From the NCBI RefSeq assembly GCF_023159225.1, contig NC_063162.1:100697094-100761093 (forward strand): a stretch of DNA of 64,000 nucleotides, read 5' to 3'. The notes under the pieces were generated by a model that saw only the letters and a program-made list of their open reading frames with translations, did not search any database and was not told where the DNA came from. This document shows positions 51,901 to 56,500 of this stretch, one piece after another. The DNA is from Perognathus longimembris pacificus (Eukaryota; Chordata; Mammalia; Rodentia; Heteromyidae). A program made the translations under genes and the position numbers. How positions within the stretch are numbered: position 1 is the first letter of the stretch; each line of letters opens with the position of its first letter.

Positions 51901-52697
51901 AAGGCGGGGGCTAGGAATATGGCTTAGTGGTAGAGTGTTTGCCTTGCATTCATGAAACCCTGGGTTCGATTCCTTAACACCACATAAACAGAAAAGGGTG
52001 GAAGTGGCGCTGTGGCTCAAGTGGTAAAGTGTTAGCCTTGAGCAAAAAGAAGCCAGGGCTCAGGCCCTGAGTCCAAGCCTCAGGACTGGCAAAAAAACAA
52101 ACAAACAAACCCAGCCTTTTCTTACCTGAAAAACTGGAAAAATCTGAAGCAAAGCATATGTTCAAAAATGAAGTTTGAGAACTGGAGATATTATTCAAAT
52201 GGTAGAGCATCTGCTTAGCAAGAGAGATGCCTTGAGTTCAAACCCTAGTACCACCAGAAATAATTCAACTAATAAGAACCAATATTTGATAATATAGCAA
52301 AGCTGGATGTTATTTTATTTCTAATGAATTCTAACTAAATTCTAAACTTTTTTTGGATATAAAAATTTTGGACAGAGATTCAATTTTCCTTGATTTTCTT
52401 TTCTGAAAATCTTAAGAAGCCTGATCAAAATATAAACACAAAGGGAAACATACATTCAAAAAAACACACAAACCCTTGCATCTGGCATAATGTAGTTATT
52501 GTCTAGGGGGAATGTATCAGCTGCCCATATATCATCCCTTTCATCCTCTTCTTTCAGAGTTAGAAAAGAAGATCCAAGACTTGAATCTAAGTAGACAAGA
52601 AAAAGCTGATGAGCTGAAACAATTGGAAGATCAAGTTGTTGCCATCAAAAATGAAATTGTTGAGCAAGAAAATAAATATGCCAACTGCTATAATTAG
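6023..52697 (+). CDS. LAMB4: Laminin subunit beta-4, 3' part of gene (20 exons joined)
   Basis: Secreted basement-membrane glycoprotein chain. Laminin beta chains join an alpha and a gamma chain through a long coiled coil to form the cross-shaped trimer. The 20 exons listed below join into 1187 codons plus stop. In window residue numbers: 1-193 end of domain IV type B; 194-604 eight LE repeats of the eight-cysteine type; 605-800 coiled coil; 801-about 840 the six-cysteine beta-knob; 840-1187 coiled coil ending in a Cys two residues before the last residue. Assignment to beta-4 rather than beta-1 or beta-2 rests on close agreement, from memory, with human LAMB4 along the whole length. Human LAMB4 is about 1761 residues, so roughly 570 are missing upstream. 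No stop or frameshift is seen inside the chosen exons, but the start of the first exon is uncertain (in-frame TAA at 5990). One intron uses a GC donor; the rest are GT-AG. Confidence 0.93.
6768..6990 (+). repeat. B1-like composite SINE
   Basis: Starts GCCAGGTACTAGTGG, has TGTAATTCTAGCTACTTGGG and the right unit with AACTCTAGCCTTGAG. The tail runs into the GGGA microsatellite that follows. Confidence 0.8.
7021..7145. repeat. (GGGA)n microsatellite
   Basis: About 125 bases of GGGA units, pure in the centre and decaying to GGAA at the end; it grew from the A-rich tail of the SINE before it. Confidence 0.95.
7805..7920 (+). CDS. LAMB4: LAMB4 exon B (domain IV-B)
   Basis: 116 nt, starts in phase 0 and ends two bases into an Arg codon. 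Encodes AEADWTVQIVVNPP and then a segment ending LALPATS. Acceptor ccgtctag and donor GTATGC. A SINE sits only 22 bp after the donor. Confidence 0.92.
7943..8035 (-). repeat. Single-unit ID-like SINE next to exon B
   Basis: Antisense copy of only the left ID-like unit (GGGGAATCGAACC, CCCCAGCCCC), with poly(T) at its left edge. A matching 10-bp target duplication (CCTGACTTTT) flanks it at 7933-7942 and 8036-8045. It lies 22 bp after the exon B donor. Confidence 0.88.
8129..8310 (+). repeat. MIR-like ancient SINE
   Basis: A decayed match to the mammalian-wide MIR pattern: terms for 'atctcaaatacttcag', then 'agagaactgagaag', then 'ctggtccaagtc'. Recognised by pattern only. Confidence 0.5.
8347..8386. 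repeat. (CT)n microsatellite
   Basis: Forty bases of pure CT. Confidence 0.97.
8392..8690 (-). repeat. Antisense interspersed repeat, LINE 3'-end-like
   Basis: Pyrimidine-rich sequence with 'aattgtacaaaatggtttca' near its left edge and many CCC/TCC runs, as in inverted 3' ends of rodent LINE-1. The family was not checked. Confidence 0.4.
9049..9169 (+). CDS. LAMB4: LAMB4 exon C (domain IV-B)
   Basis: 121 nt. The first base completes the split Arg codon, then LLPTPICLEPDVQYSIDLYF and on to ILVDS. Acceptor taatgcag and strong donor GTAAGT. The PxPICLEP and LVDSLGL (next exon) motifs are shared by laminin beta domains IV. Confidence 0.94.
9355..9485 (+). repeat. MIR element
   Basis: Shows the MIR order: GAATCCTCACAGCATCCTGTG, 'gcactgaggcacaagatcac', 'agctagcaagtaagaggtt', 'ctgcttccaga'. 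An ancient mammalian SINE in intron sequence. Confidence 0.7.
10630..10975 (+). repeat. Old LTR-like or DNA-transposon-like repeat, copy 1
   Basis: Contains 'gttactatgacaaaatatat', 'ggttcacagtttgg', 'cctcatggccaggagg', 'catgcccccagtggcc' and 'atgggccttt' in the order seen in a common mammalian repeat whose name I cannot fix. A second copy lies at 15165-15560. Confidence 0.5.
11266..11468 (+). repeat. Dimeric ID-like SINE with 10-bp target duplication
   Basis: GGCTGGGAATGTGGCTTAG to the A-rich tail. GCTGTAGACC is repeated exactly at 11255-11264 and 11471-11480, showing retroposition. Confidence 0.92.
11485..11702 (+). repeat. B1-like composite SINE, diverged
   Basis: Contains 'tttaatcccaactactcaga' and the right unit 'cctgagttcaatctctagca'. 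An internal piece ('caatacaaaagaa-tggagttgtg') is duplicated. Confidence 0.65.
11700..11835. repeat. GA-rich microsatellite
   Basis: AAAG, GA, GGGA and GGGAA tracts in series after the SINE tail. Confidence 0.95.
12750..12967 (-). repeat. Dimeric ID-like SINE, young copy
   Basis: Complete antisense copy with CpG-rich core (TCGTGTATCCGAGG). A perfect 13-bp target duplication ATAGGATGTTTTT lies at 12737-12749 and 12968-12980. Confidence 0.95.
13925..14052 (+). repeat. Unclassified ~110-bp interspersed repeat
   Basis: Ends 'aagaaatgtactcata', 'gaaacagtaacccctccgta', 'caataaagtt'. Related copies at 905-985, 25070-25195, 36245-36372, about 37035-37160 and, inverted, 21080-21205. Confidence 0.6.
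14312..14489 (+). CDS. LAMB4: LAMB4 exon D (end of domain IV-B)
   Basis: 178 nt, 59 codons plus one base. Begins LGLVPHNTSLEDFC and ends ISMSA-like (VSMSAQIHNGAV). Domain IV-B ends here; the last base G joins the next exon to give Ala before the first LE cysteine. Acceptor ctcaaaag, donor GTGAGG. The upstream intronic stretch is open in this frame but has no in-phase alternative acceptor that I can see. Confidence 0.94.
15165..15560 (+). repeat. Old LTR-like or DNA-transposon-like repeat, copy 2
   Basis: Same family as 10630-10975: 'ggtttcagtccatggtagg', 'gcagagcatcatggcagaag', 'gctcacctcactgtggccag', 'ccagggcacaccctcagtg', 'accacctcccaatgatacca'. Confidence 0.55.
15690..15790 (+). repeat. 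L2/MIR-like fragment
   Basis: 'aagcatttactacctatcaa' followed by 'cactgttctaaagactacac' and 'cattacaagaatacccagtt' follow the LINE-2 3' pattern. Confidence 0.5.
15866..16009 (+). CDS. LAMB4: LAMB4 exon E (first LE repeat)
   Basis: 144 nt coding one LE repeat: ACKCHPQG, then GGQCQCKPHVAGRRCDTC and GHHGCH. All eight LE cysteines can be counted up to the final GC. Acceptor gctttgcag, donor GTACGT. Confidence 0.95.
16119..16323 (+). repeat. Dimeric ID-like SINE, young copy
   Basis: GGGCTGGGGATATAGCCTAG, then TCGGATACACGAGGCCCTAG, the right unit CGGCGCTGTGGCTCAAGTG and poly(A). A perfect 16-bp target duplication AAAAATTAGGAACTTG lies at 16103-16118 and 16324-16339. Confidence 0.96.
16616..16857 (+). 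repeat. Dimeric ID-like SINE ending in (GA)n
   Basis: SINE to about 16795, then some 60 bases of pure GA in place of the A tail. Confidence 0.9.
17652..17883 (+). CDS. LAMB4: LAMB4 exon F (LE repeats 2 and part of 3)
   Basis: 232 nt. Codes CHCHPEGSKSTVCDQVTGQC, CDRCLEGYFGFPSC, then the next repeat up to GRHCER. The exon boundary falls inside the third LE repeat, as in other laminin beta genes. Acceptor cttacccag, donor GTGTGG (weaker than its neighbours). Confidence 0.95.
18353..18510 (+). CDS. LAMB4: LAMB4 exon G (end of LE 3, start of LE 4)
   Basis: 158 nt: CIDGYYGNPSSGQSCRPCLC, the longer fourth LE repeat with PWSSDIICHCLQGYSG. Starts by completing an Arg codon and ends one base into Gly. 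Acceptor ccttgacag, donor GTATGA. Confidence 0.95.
18897..19136 (+). repeat. B1-like composite SINE
   Basis: 'gtggctcacacctgttatcc', 'ctgagatctgaggatccagt' and the right unit; poly(A) at the end. Located about 150 bp upstream of exon H. Confidence 0.85.
19285..19509 (+). CDS. LAMB4: LAMB4 exon H (LE 4 end and LE 5)
   Basis: 225 nt: IQCRQCAPGFYGNPRVSG, then CACNNNIDVTDPESC and CLRCLHNTRGPHCQLC, ending QTCK. Contains an N-glycosylation sequon at NQT. Acceptor cctttcag, strong donor GTAAGT. A (CT)n tract begins about 180 bp beyond the donor. Confidence 0.96.
19688..19743. repeat. (CT)n microsatellite
   Basis: Pure CT tract of about 56 bases, 180 bp after the exon H donor. Confidence 0.97.
20369..20589 (+). 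CDS. LAMB4: LAMB4 exon I (LE 6, start of LE 7), GC donor
   Basis: 221 nt: CSCHPSGVNPTACPPGGEAC, CPCLPHVTGLACDHC, GYWNLVPGRGCQPCDC and SHCDQ. The reading frame continues exactly at exon J (LTGQCPC) only if the exon ends at CAG 20589, so the donor is GCAAGA, a GC-AG intron. The rest of the donor (CAG|GCAAG) fits the known GC-donor consensus. Reading past it hits a TAG within about eight codons. Confidence 0.93.
20850..21060 (-). repeat. Antisense B1/ID-like SINE fragment
   Basis: 'ggtattggggattgcattca', 'gggctttatgcttgcc' and 'agatggagtctcac' read as an inverted ID-like part beside an inverted B1-like part; diverged. Confidence 0.6.
21080..21205 (-). repeat. Unclassified ~110-bp repeat, inverted copy
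   Basis: 'aaactgatgtacagagaggt', 'tacagtttcatttgttagtc' and 'cattggatacatttcttgta' are the reverse complement of the family at 13925. Confidence 0.6.
23195..23405 (-). repeat. Antisense B1-like composite SINE
   Basis: 'gcttgaactcagagcctggg', 'ggactttcctgcccagtctg', 'aagcagctaggattacaggc' read as an inverted composite SINE. A TG-rich tract follows at 23417-23460. Confidence 0.8.
24760..24856 (+). CDS. LAMB4: LAMB4 exon J (LE 7)
   Basis: 97 nt: LTGQCPCKRGHGGKRCSEC and ENYYRDPFKRCI, completing LE repeat 7 begun in exon I. Acceptor ttctcacag, donor GTAAGT. The short length fits an LE repeat split between two exons. Confidence 0.95.
25070..25195 (+). repeat. Unclassified ~110-bp interspersed repeat
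   Basis: 'aggagaaaatgagggaaggg', 'aagaaatatagtcattacct' and 'acccacaaccccctgttcat', ending A-rich. Confidence 0.6.
26260..26770 (+). mobile_element. Solo LTR of a class II-like endogenous retrovirus
   Basis: 511 bases starting TGTTGGGCTC and ending GGTCCCGACA, bounded by TG...CA and by a perfect 6-bp duplication TCATTT (26254-26259, 26771-26776). CpG- and GC-rich against AT-rich flanks. It has a TATATAA at 26572-26578 and CCCGCCCC just before it. Six-base target duplications and TGTTGGG-type ends fit ERVK/IAP-related LTRs. No internal viral sequence remains between the duplications. It lies in the intron between LAMB4 exons J and K, in the same orientation as the gene, so it could supply promoter or poly(A) signals. 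The family name was not verified. Confidence 0.85.
26572..26578 (+). promoter_or_regulatory. TATA box within solo LTR
   Basis: TATATAA about 20 bases after a GC-box-like CCCGCCCC; a normal LTR U3 arrangement. Activity is not shown by sequence. Confidence 0.5.
27477..27695 (+). repeat. Dimeric ID-like SINE
   Basis: GGGCTGGGAATATGGCCTAG to the A-rich tail; about 200 bp upstream of exon K. Confidence 0.92.
27894..28269 (+). CDS. LAMB4: LAMB4 exon K (LE 8 and start of coiled coil)
   Basis: 376 nt, the longest exon seen. Codes the eighth LE repeat (CECNSEGTRKPLCDPDTGMC to FPACLPCHFC), then FNQWDHTISSLSKAVQGLIR, where the heptad-rich arm begins, ending YHDSVR. Acceptor ctcttttaag, donor GTAAGA. 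Marks the change from the short arm to the coiled coil. Confidence 0.96.
28480..28566 (+). repeat. ID-like left-unit fragment
   Basis: 'gggctagaagtatagtttgg', 'agtgcttgcctacc', ending in an A-rich run. Right unit absent. Confidence 0.7.
29148..29223. repeat. (GGT)n microsatellite
   Basis: About 75 bases of GGT units with a single GATGGC interruption. Confidence 0.96.
29932..30302 (+). repeat. Two adjacent B1-like SINEs
   Basis: First copy 29932-30125, ending in a CG/CA-rich run; second B1-like copy about 30153-30302 without the right unit, ending in a GACA tract. Confidence 0.7.
32133..32293 (+). CDS. LAMB4: LAMB4 exon L (coiled coil)
   Basis: 161 nt: KQFMQLSEQLKTVFEFKDLK, then charged helical sequence with sequons NET, ending LQSSILNANI. 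Leucines and other apolar residues recur at heptad spacing. Acceptor ctccaacag, donor GTAAGA. Confidence 0.95.
33410..33611 (+). repeat. Dimeric ID-like SINE
   Basis: 'ggctgggaatgtggcttagt', 'aagccctgggtttgagtcct', right unit and poly(A). Confidence 0.9.
33737..34316 (+). repeat. Cluster of composite SINE and two right-unit fragments
   Basis: A B1-like composite at 33737-33968, then right-unit pieces at about 33991-34112 (ending in a GGGGGT run) and 34226-34316. Confidence 0.75.
34370..34616 (-). repeat. Antisense B1-like composite SINE
   Basis: 'gggcttgaattcagggcctg', 'gagtctcatagactttcctg', 'gcctcctgagtagctagaat'. Confidence 0.85.
34640..34755 (+). repeat. MIR-like fragment
   Basis: 'cacttaatctttacaa', 'atttatgagcagggagatga' and 'acccaggtagtaaagag' follow the MIR order. 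Confidence 0.45.
34980..35185 (+). CDS. LAMB4: LAMB4 exon M (coiled coil)
   Basis: 206 nt: DSSENITKYYHISESAEKKI, then INSSENTRNNLLAILDTVTS and LEQIKVPDIQILNEK. Phase 0 at its end. Acceptor tgatgtag is weak in pyrimidines; donor GTAAAA. Confidence 0.94.
35735..35836 (+). repeat. Right-unit SINE fragment
   Basis: 'gtgcagctcaagtggtagaa' to 'agagttcaagtcccagta'. Confidence 0.65.
35870..36372 (+). repeat. Longer repeat ending in the ~110-bp module
   Basis: Begins near 'catggtttccctcatttgtg' and ends 'gtaactgtaacccctctgta' plus AT-rich tail at 36372. The final part is the same module seen alone elsewhere, so this copy may show the parent element. A LINE 3' end or LTR are both possible. Confidence 0.45.
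36427..36630 (+). CDS. LAMB4: LAMB4 exon N (beta-knob loop)
   Basis: 204 nt, phase 0 both ends. Starts VCGERGNLPC and holds six cysteines in the spacing of the laminin beta-knob (domain alpha), a disulphide loop found only in beta chains that interrupts the coiled coil. Then GTLTLSRNGLQKAQEAEAVI returns to helix. Acceptor ctcctgtaag, donor GTAAAT. An interspersed repeat ends about 55 bp upstream. Confidence 0.96.
36792..37160 (+). repeat. B1-like composite SINE followed by ~110-bp repeat
   Basis: SINE 36792-37015 ('gctcacgcctgtaatcctag'); a diverged copy of the ~110-bp module at about 37035-37160 ('gaattgtaactcctttgtac'). Confidence 0.65.
37557..38025 (-). repeat. Two diverged antisense SINEs
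   Basis: 37557-37668 ID-like remnant; 37823-38022 composite ('ggggcttcaactcagggcct', 'cctcctgattaggattacag'). Confidence 0.65.
38798..38999 (-). repeat. Antisense dimeric ID-like SINE
   Basis: Poly(T), 'ggccagtcctggggcttgaa', ending 'cacattcccaggccc'. Confidence 0.9.
39034..39229 (+). repeat. Dimeric ID-like SINE with 14-bp target duplication
   Basis: 'aactgggaatgtggcttagt' to A-rich tail. GTTTGTGTATTTCA is repeated exactly at 39016-39029 and 39234-39247. Lies about 35 bp from an inverted copy, so the pair could form a hairpin in RNA. Confidence 0.93.
40113..40257 (+). CDS. LAMB4: LAMB4 exon O (coiled coil)
   Basis: 145 nt: INNISELAEVSGNNTIWLSV, then KNQRESEEEKLNLLIKKVKK and VLL, ending one base into Glu. 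Acceptor cttattccag, donor GTAATT. Two sequons (NIS, NNT). Confidence 0.94.
41199..41406 (+). CDS. LAMB4: LAMB4 exon P (coiled coil)
   Basis: 208 nt: ENVPPEDIEKVANHVLDIHL, then TSQNLTHELDKIQTLIQLCE and DGAQKLLVKAKVAE. Contains one coiled-coil Cys. Acceptor cttatttaag, donor GTAAGT overlapping the last Glu codon, which is completed by exon Q. Confidence 0.96.
41806..41905. repeat. GGA/CGA/GA microsatellite
   Basis: A GAGGAG series, a short GACTACGAC series, then pure GA to 41905; 400 bp after exon P. Confidence 0.95.
42540..42737 (-). repeat. Antisense dimeric ID-like SINE
   Basis: 'ttgccagtcctggggcttga' to 'catattcccagcccc'. Confidence 0.9.
42885..42928. repeat. (GT)n microsatellite
   Basis: Pure GT of about 44 bases. 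Confidence 0.97.
43109..43293 (-). repeat. Antisense dimeric ID-like SINE, shortened
   Basis: 'tgcaagtccttgggcttgga' to 'cacattcccagccc'; a short internal deletion near the unit junction. Confidence 0.85.
43918..44056 (+). CDS. LAMB4: LAMB4 exon Q (coiled coil)
   Basis: 139 nt: KAADGLLNLGKTLNKMQQAH, then ITQGQMNSSITQLTAEITKI and KKNVLQ. Ends phase 0. Acceptor taaccttag, donor GTATTT. Confidence 0.96.
44290..44425 (+). repeat. MIR element
   Basis: 'catttcatttagttctaagc', 'gaaaaggaggaaaccaaagc', 'aggtcacacagttaattaac' in the MIR order. Confidence 0.6.
45424..45530. repeat. CA/CT-rich simple sequence
   Basis: Mixed CT, CACA and TACACA units. Confidence 0.85.
45548..46255 (+). repeat. Run of three composite SINEs or fragments
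   Basis: B1-like copy 45548-45755, a nested or partial copy 45750-45935, and a third at about 46045-46255, each with the 'gtggctcaa...cttgagca' right unit. Confidence 0.7.
46584..46757 (+). CDS. LAMB4: LAMB4 exon R (coiled coil)
   Basis: 174 nt, 58 codons: AENQAKEIKNKLNSTKQQLE, LEDELTLLQTKWQRSQDQVG, AESALHQAGAAEK. Acceptor tcaacaacag. The donor GTTACT is weak at positions +3 to +5, yet the frame and the homology (next exon EYVELKNQY) both require it. Confidence 0.93.
47962..48165 (-). repeat. Antisense dimeric ID-like SINE next to exon S
   Basis: 'ttgccagtcctgggacttga' to 'catattcccaagcc'; ends about 40 bp before the exon S acceptor. Confidence 0.9.
48205..48358 (+). CDS. LAMB4: LAMB4 exon S (coiled coil)
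   Basis: 154 nt: EYVELKNQYAILQHETSTRG, METWGRVSQLKEAAVKLAEE, TEDKITRIA, ending one base into Glu. Acceptor tctgttacag, donor GTATCT. An antisense SINE ends about 40 bp upstream of the acceptor. Confidence 0.95.
49543..49760 (+). repeat. Dimeric ID-like SINE, young copy
   Basis: Almost identical to the copy at 16119 over the first 130 bases, CpG sites retained, long poly(A). Confidence 0.94.
50025..50263 (-). repeat. Antisense B1-like composite SINE
   Basis: 'gccaatcctagggcttgaac', 'gagtctcacagactttccta', 'gattacaggtgtgagccacc'. Confidence 0.85.
51688..52100 (+). repeat. Two head-to-tail dimeric ID-like SINEs
   Basis: Copies 51688-51902 and 51904-52100 with poly(A) between; a weaker left-unit fragment at 52165-52255. 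Confidence 0.88.
52558..52697 (+). CDS. LAMB4: LAMB4 last coding exon T with stop
   Basis: 140 nt to the TAG at 52695-52697: ELEKKIQDLNLSRQEKADEL, KQLEDQVVAIKNEIVEQENK, YANCYN. The Cys three from the end sits where laminin beta chains form the C-terminal disulphide with the gamma chain. Acceptor cttctttcag. Confidence 0.97.
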
Positions 52698-53135
52698 TGT
52701 TCAAGCAAAAACTTGTGCCTGTGTTTCTGGCTGCTGCTGCCCAAATCCAGGTTGAACTTGTAAAATACTAAGGTCAGAATCTTCTCCCTTCCCCACTCCA
52801 TTTCTTCACTGTGAGTCTGCTCAATGTGACAGGAGGGAGGAACTGAGCCAGAGAAATGGCATTTCCATGTAATTTATATTAGACAAAGGGAAGGAAAGAT
52901 TGTCTCTGGCTTTTCTCTTTGCCTTCTTTTCTCTTCCATAACTAGAAATAAGTAGGGCATATGACAAGGTTTTTAAAGTTCTTTGCTTACTTCAGTCAAA
53001 CCTAAAATATTAATACAAGAAAGGAATACATATGGTGGCCTGAACTAGATTTTATTATATTTTCTGTTTATTTTGATTTTCTTTTATTTGTAAAACTATT
53101 GTTGTGTTCTGAATAAACATGCAATTAAAAATGAG
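52698..53135 (+). other. LAMB4: LAMB4 3' untranslated region
   Basis: About 430 bases following the stop codon, without SINEs, AT-rich toward its end. The downstream limit is set by the poly(A) signal at 53112 and is an estimate. Confidence 0.75.
53112..53117 (+). terminator. LAMB4: Poly(A) signal AATAAA of LAMB4
   Basis: A canonical hexamer 415 bases after the stop. Cleavage would be expected some 15-25 bases later. No nearer canonical AATAAA is seen between stop and this site. Confidence 0.75.
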
Positions 53136-54090
53136 GCTTTCATATTTCCCCACTTTCCTACATATTCATTCTCTCAGCCAGAGGATTCTATCTTCCTCAA
53201 ATGATATTGGAACAATATTAAAAGAGATTAATGTTAAACTACTTTTTGCAATTGGTCTGTGGATGTTTTTGCTGTAAAATCTGCTGCTCATTTTTTTAAG
53301 AGACTAGCAATCATGTTCTTGTTGTTTAGTGTAAAAGATCAGAACTCTTTTTTGCCTGTATGATTTAGAATAGAGCACATTCTCTTTTTGTGAATGCTTC
53401 CCCTCTGAGAGATTATTATAAGAGAGGCTGCCCCACATTTTTTAATAAGAAATAATGTACAACACTGACTTATGAAAGAGGAAGCAGCTTGAGCCATTTC
53501 TCTTAATGACTGACTTAAAGAAGTGGGATTTTTAACAAAAAGCCAGAAGATTACACATGAGTAAAAAAAAATTAAGATGTAGGTTATTAAAGAAAATGAC
53601 AGAATCTTTTCCCCTGCTGATCTTAAAGAACAAAAGGAAACTTTTCTCAAGAAAAGACCACCCCCAGAAGTGCCTCCTGGAGTGTTCAATTGTGATACTC
53701 CATTTATCCAACCATGAGACTTGGCATTTCCTTTTGGCATTTCCATTTGGCACCACTGATGAGTGGTGCATACAGTGACCTGGACAATCAAAAATTATAC
53801 ATCAAAAATTCTTAAGTTCTTTACTCCGGAGCTATGGATGAAAGACACTGCCTTTCCCATCAAGATACTGACTCTCAGTTTTGTGTGTGTGATAAGCAAT
53901 GTTTTTCTTTGTTTGTAACAGCATTCAGTTGCTCTACCTTTTCAGTAAGCTTGCCTTGCTTTGCCTTGGCTTTGACTTTGCCTTGCCTTTTCTTGCCTTG
54001 CCTTTGCTTTCTCTCAGGTTGCAAGGCCTTTGGCTCAAACCTCTCGAGTTTCCCGTTCATCTTCCCTTACTTGGGAGACTCATGTTCTGA
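53136..54090 (+). other. Gene-free flank between LAMB4 and env relic
   Basis: No gene seen. A 150-codon minus-strand open frame at 53339-53791 has no family features I recognise. A CCTTG/CTTTGC pyrimidine-rich run occupies 53945-54015. Confidence 0.5.
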
Positions 54091-54099
54091 ATAAAGCCT

Positions 54100-55665
54100 G
54101 AAAGGTGATCCCATTTGGGAAGGACCACATCAGTTCCTGCTCAGGACCACAACAACTGTTTGAGGTGGGAGAACAAGGTTGTATTTGTTATACCCGAATC
54201 CATATTGCTCCAGCTTCCTATCAGAATGAACAATGGACAGTAATCCTGCACCCCAACCCTACCAAATTGACTCTCAAAATATCCTAATAATTTCTCTCCT
54301 CCTGGTATCTGTAAAGCCTTTTAGAGGGGTGGCCCTGATTAAGCATCACTTAGTCTCATAATGCCCAGGTGGTAGTTTGATACATGTCAGGTACTGCCTT
54401 GTAGGGACCTATGTCGTAGGTAGAAAACTCTAGTCATCACCATAAGATGAGCATCCTTAGCTCTGAAGCCTGGGCAGAATCTTAACTGGGACTTCCGTCT
54501 CAGGAGCTGATCCCCCAGACAGAATCAAAATCCATCAATCCTCTCACACCCAGAAGAGATGAGAGTCCCAAAGTTCCCTCAAATGACAGCACTCAGCTAA
54601 CCATGGAAGAGGGAAAGGATTTGATCTAGAAACTGAAACTAGATGCAGGGAAATTAATAACTTGGGTGGAATGGATTAAATATTCTGTCAACACATTAAA
54701 TATACTTGTGTGGCAGAGAGGCCGGAGGCTCAAGTGGTCCCATTCCTGCAGGGATAAACCTCAGACTCCACAGGCATATCTATTAGAAGACATGGTCCAA
54801 GGATCCTGTCATTGAATCTGTCATGCTGTTACTAACAGTTAAGAGTCTAAGATGCAAAACTTCTAAAGCTGTTTGGCCCTTTTTCTCCCAAGACCAGCTA
54901 TACTCCTTGCCTCACTAGGTGAGGGGAACAATTGGCATTTCTAGGCAACTTGACTGGATGTGGTGAGGGCCAATCCTTTGAGGAGATAATCAGTAAGCAC
55001 TAATGCCAGCCAGGACAGATGTCTGGTGCTAGTGTGGAGAATTACTGTTAGGGACCTTACTGACCAATTGGAGTGGACCCTGCACTTGTTTCAGTTGGCC
55101 ATCCCTTTCACACTGGCATTTCATCAACCTGATTAATCTCATATGAACACCCTATACGAGGTAAGGAGCGACCTTGTCCCCTCTGGGTCATTTGAGCCTT
55201 ATATTTACATAGATGCTATTGCAAAGAGTACTCAATGAGTTTAAAGCTAAAAATCAGCAGGAGGTTTTGAACATAGATTGTATTAATTTCATTTATCATA
55301 ATCAACGGAAGTTTGTTAACTATACTGGAGACACCATCAAGGAAATAACAGAGCAATTAGATGCCACTGGTAGGATAGCATGGGAAGACTAGCCCTAAAT
55401 ATGTTTAGCTAAAAAGGTAAAGTCTATGTGGTGATCAGTGGCCAGTGCTTTACAACAACCTTCCAAGGATTGGCCATTCTGGCAAGCCACTAGCTGAAAA
55501 TTCAGATGACCCATTTCCTAGCTTTTGGAACAATGATTTGGAAAATGAAAAGGAATCATACTGTCTCTATTCACTCTTTAGTAACTGTTTTCAGAGTAAT
55601 GACGGTGGTTGGCTGCTGTATATCTTACATTAAGAAGTCCTGTTCAGAAACTGACTGAAACTACC
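54100..55665 (+). pseudogene. Decayed retroviral env gene
   Basis: Broken by stops and frameshifts in every frame, so not functional. Short segments in order recall a retroviral envelope: surface-subunit-like pieces at about 54640-55150, a fusion-subunit-like helical segment with an asparagine-rich start at about 55270-55370, a decayed immunosuppressive/CxxxxC-like region about 55400-55470, and a membrane-anchor-like piece ending near 55660. 54100-54640 is less clear. Same strand as LAMB4. No gag or pol is visible, since the LAMB4 3' end is only 1 kb upstream. Recognised by memory of env families; the exact family is unverified. Confidence 0.6.
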
Positions 55666-55691
55666 CACATCAAAAACGTATGCATGTATGT

Positions 55692-55730
55692 ATGCTGTGT
55701 GTGTGTGTGTCTGTCTGTCTGTCTGAGTGT
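55692..55730. repeat. (TG)n/(TCTG)n simple repeat
   Basis: TG units followed by TCTG units just after the env relic. Confidence 0.9.
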
Positions 55731-55822
55731 CTGAATAGGAAAATCAGTTAATGCTGAGAGTCTAAAGGAAAGATTGTAAAAAAAAAATAAAAATAAAAAC
55801 AAGAAAAAGAAGAAAAAGAAGA

Positions 55823-56052
55823 AGCTGGGCACTAGTGACTCATACCTGCAATCCTTGCTACACAGGAGGCTGAGATCTGAAGAATGTGGTTCAAAGCCAG
55901 CCTGCCAGGACAGCCCATGAGACTCTTATCTCCAATAAACTACTCAGCAAAAGTCAAAAGTGGCACTGTCGTTCAGGTGGTTAGCCTTGAGCACAAAGAG
56001 GCTTATGGACAGTGCCCAGGCCCTGAGTTCAAGCCCAGTACCAGAAAAAAAA
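55823..56052 (+). repeat. B1-like composite SINE
   Basis: 'ctgggcactagtgactcata', 'caggaggctgagatctgaag', right unit and A-rich tail. Inserted after an A-rich tract. Confidence 0.88.
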
Positions 56053-56094
56053 TATATAAAGAATGGGGAAATTATAGGAGTTATAAACTTTTCT

Positions 56095-56500
56095 GTCAGA
56101 GTGATTGCTTGACATAAGCACTGCCATTTTAAGGGTAGCTACCATCTTACAAGAAGCTATTTTAGGTAAGCCACATACTTTTATAAGAATTGGAGGCATG
56201 GTTCAAGTGGTAGAGCATCAGCTGAATAAGGACTGTTTTACTGACAAGTTGGTTGAGTGCCCTTGATTTGGTTGATTGTATGGATAAACTTTTGACGTTG
56301 CCAGTCAAGATTGTGTTCACTTAAGATTGTGGATATAAGTTGAAACCAATCAGAGCAAAAGGCAGTAGGAACACATGAAAGGTCAAATCTGGGTGTACTG
56401 CTTGCTTACTGTTAGTAGCATGCCTTCTGCATAACTAAACTTTGCCTTGACAAATTCTTTTCAAGTTGGTAGGTGTTCTCACATGACACCCCAGTAGTCT
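56095..56500 (+). mobile_element. Possible 3' LTR remnant of the env-bearing element
   Basis: Position just after env and SINE, and pieces such as 'actgccattttaagggtagc' and 'aactaaactttgccttgaca' look LTR-like. No clean TG...CA ends or target duplication were found. Weak call. Confidence 0.3.

Noticed and set aside
53339..53791. 150-codon minus-strand open frame, among the longest in the window
   Set aside because: Low-complexity hydrophobic and Ser-rich translation with no recognisable domain, no promoter or splice context, and it lies in AT-rich flank just after LAMB4.
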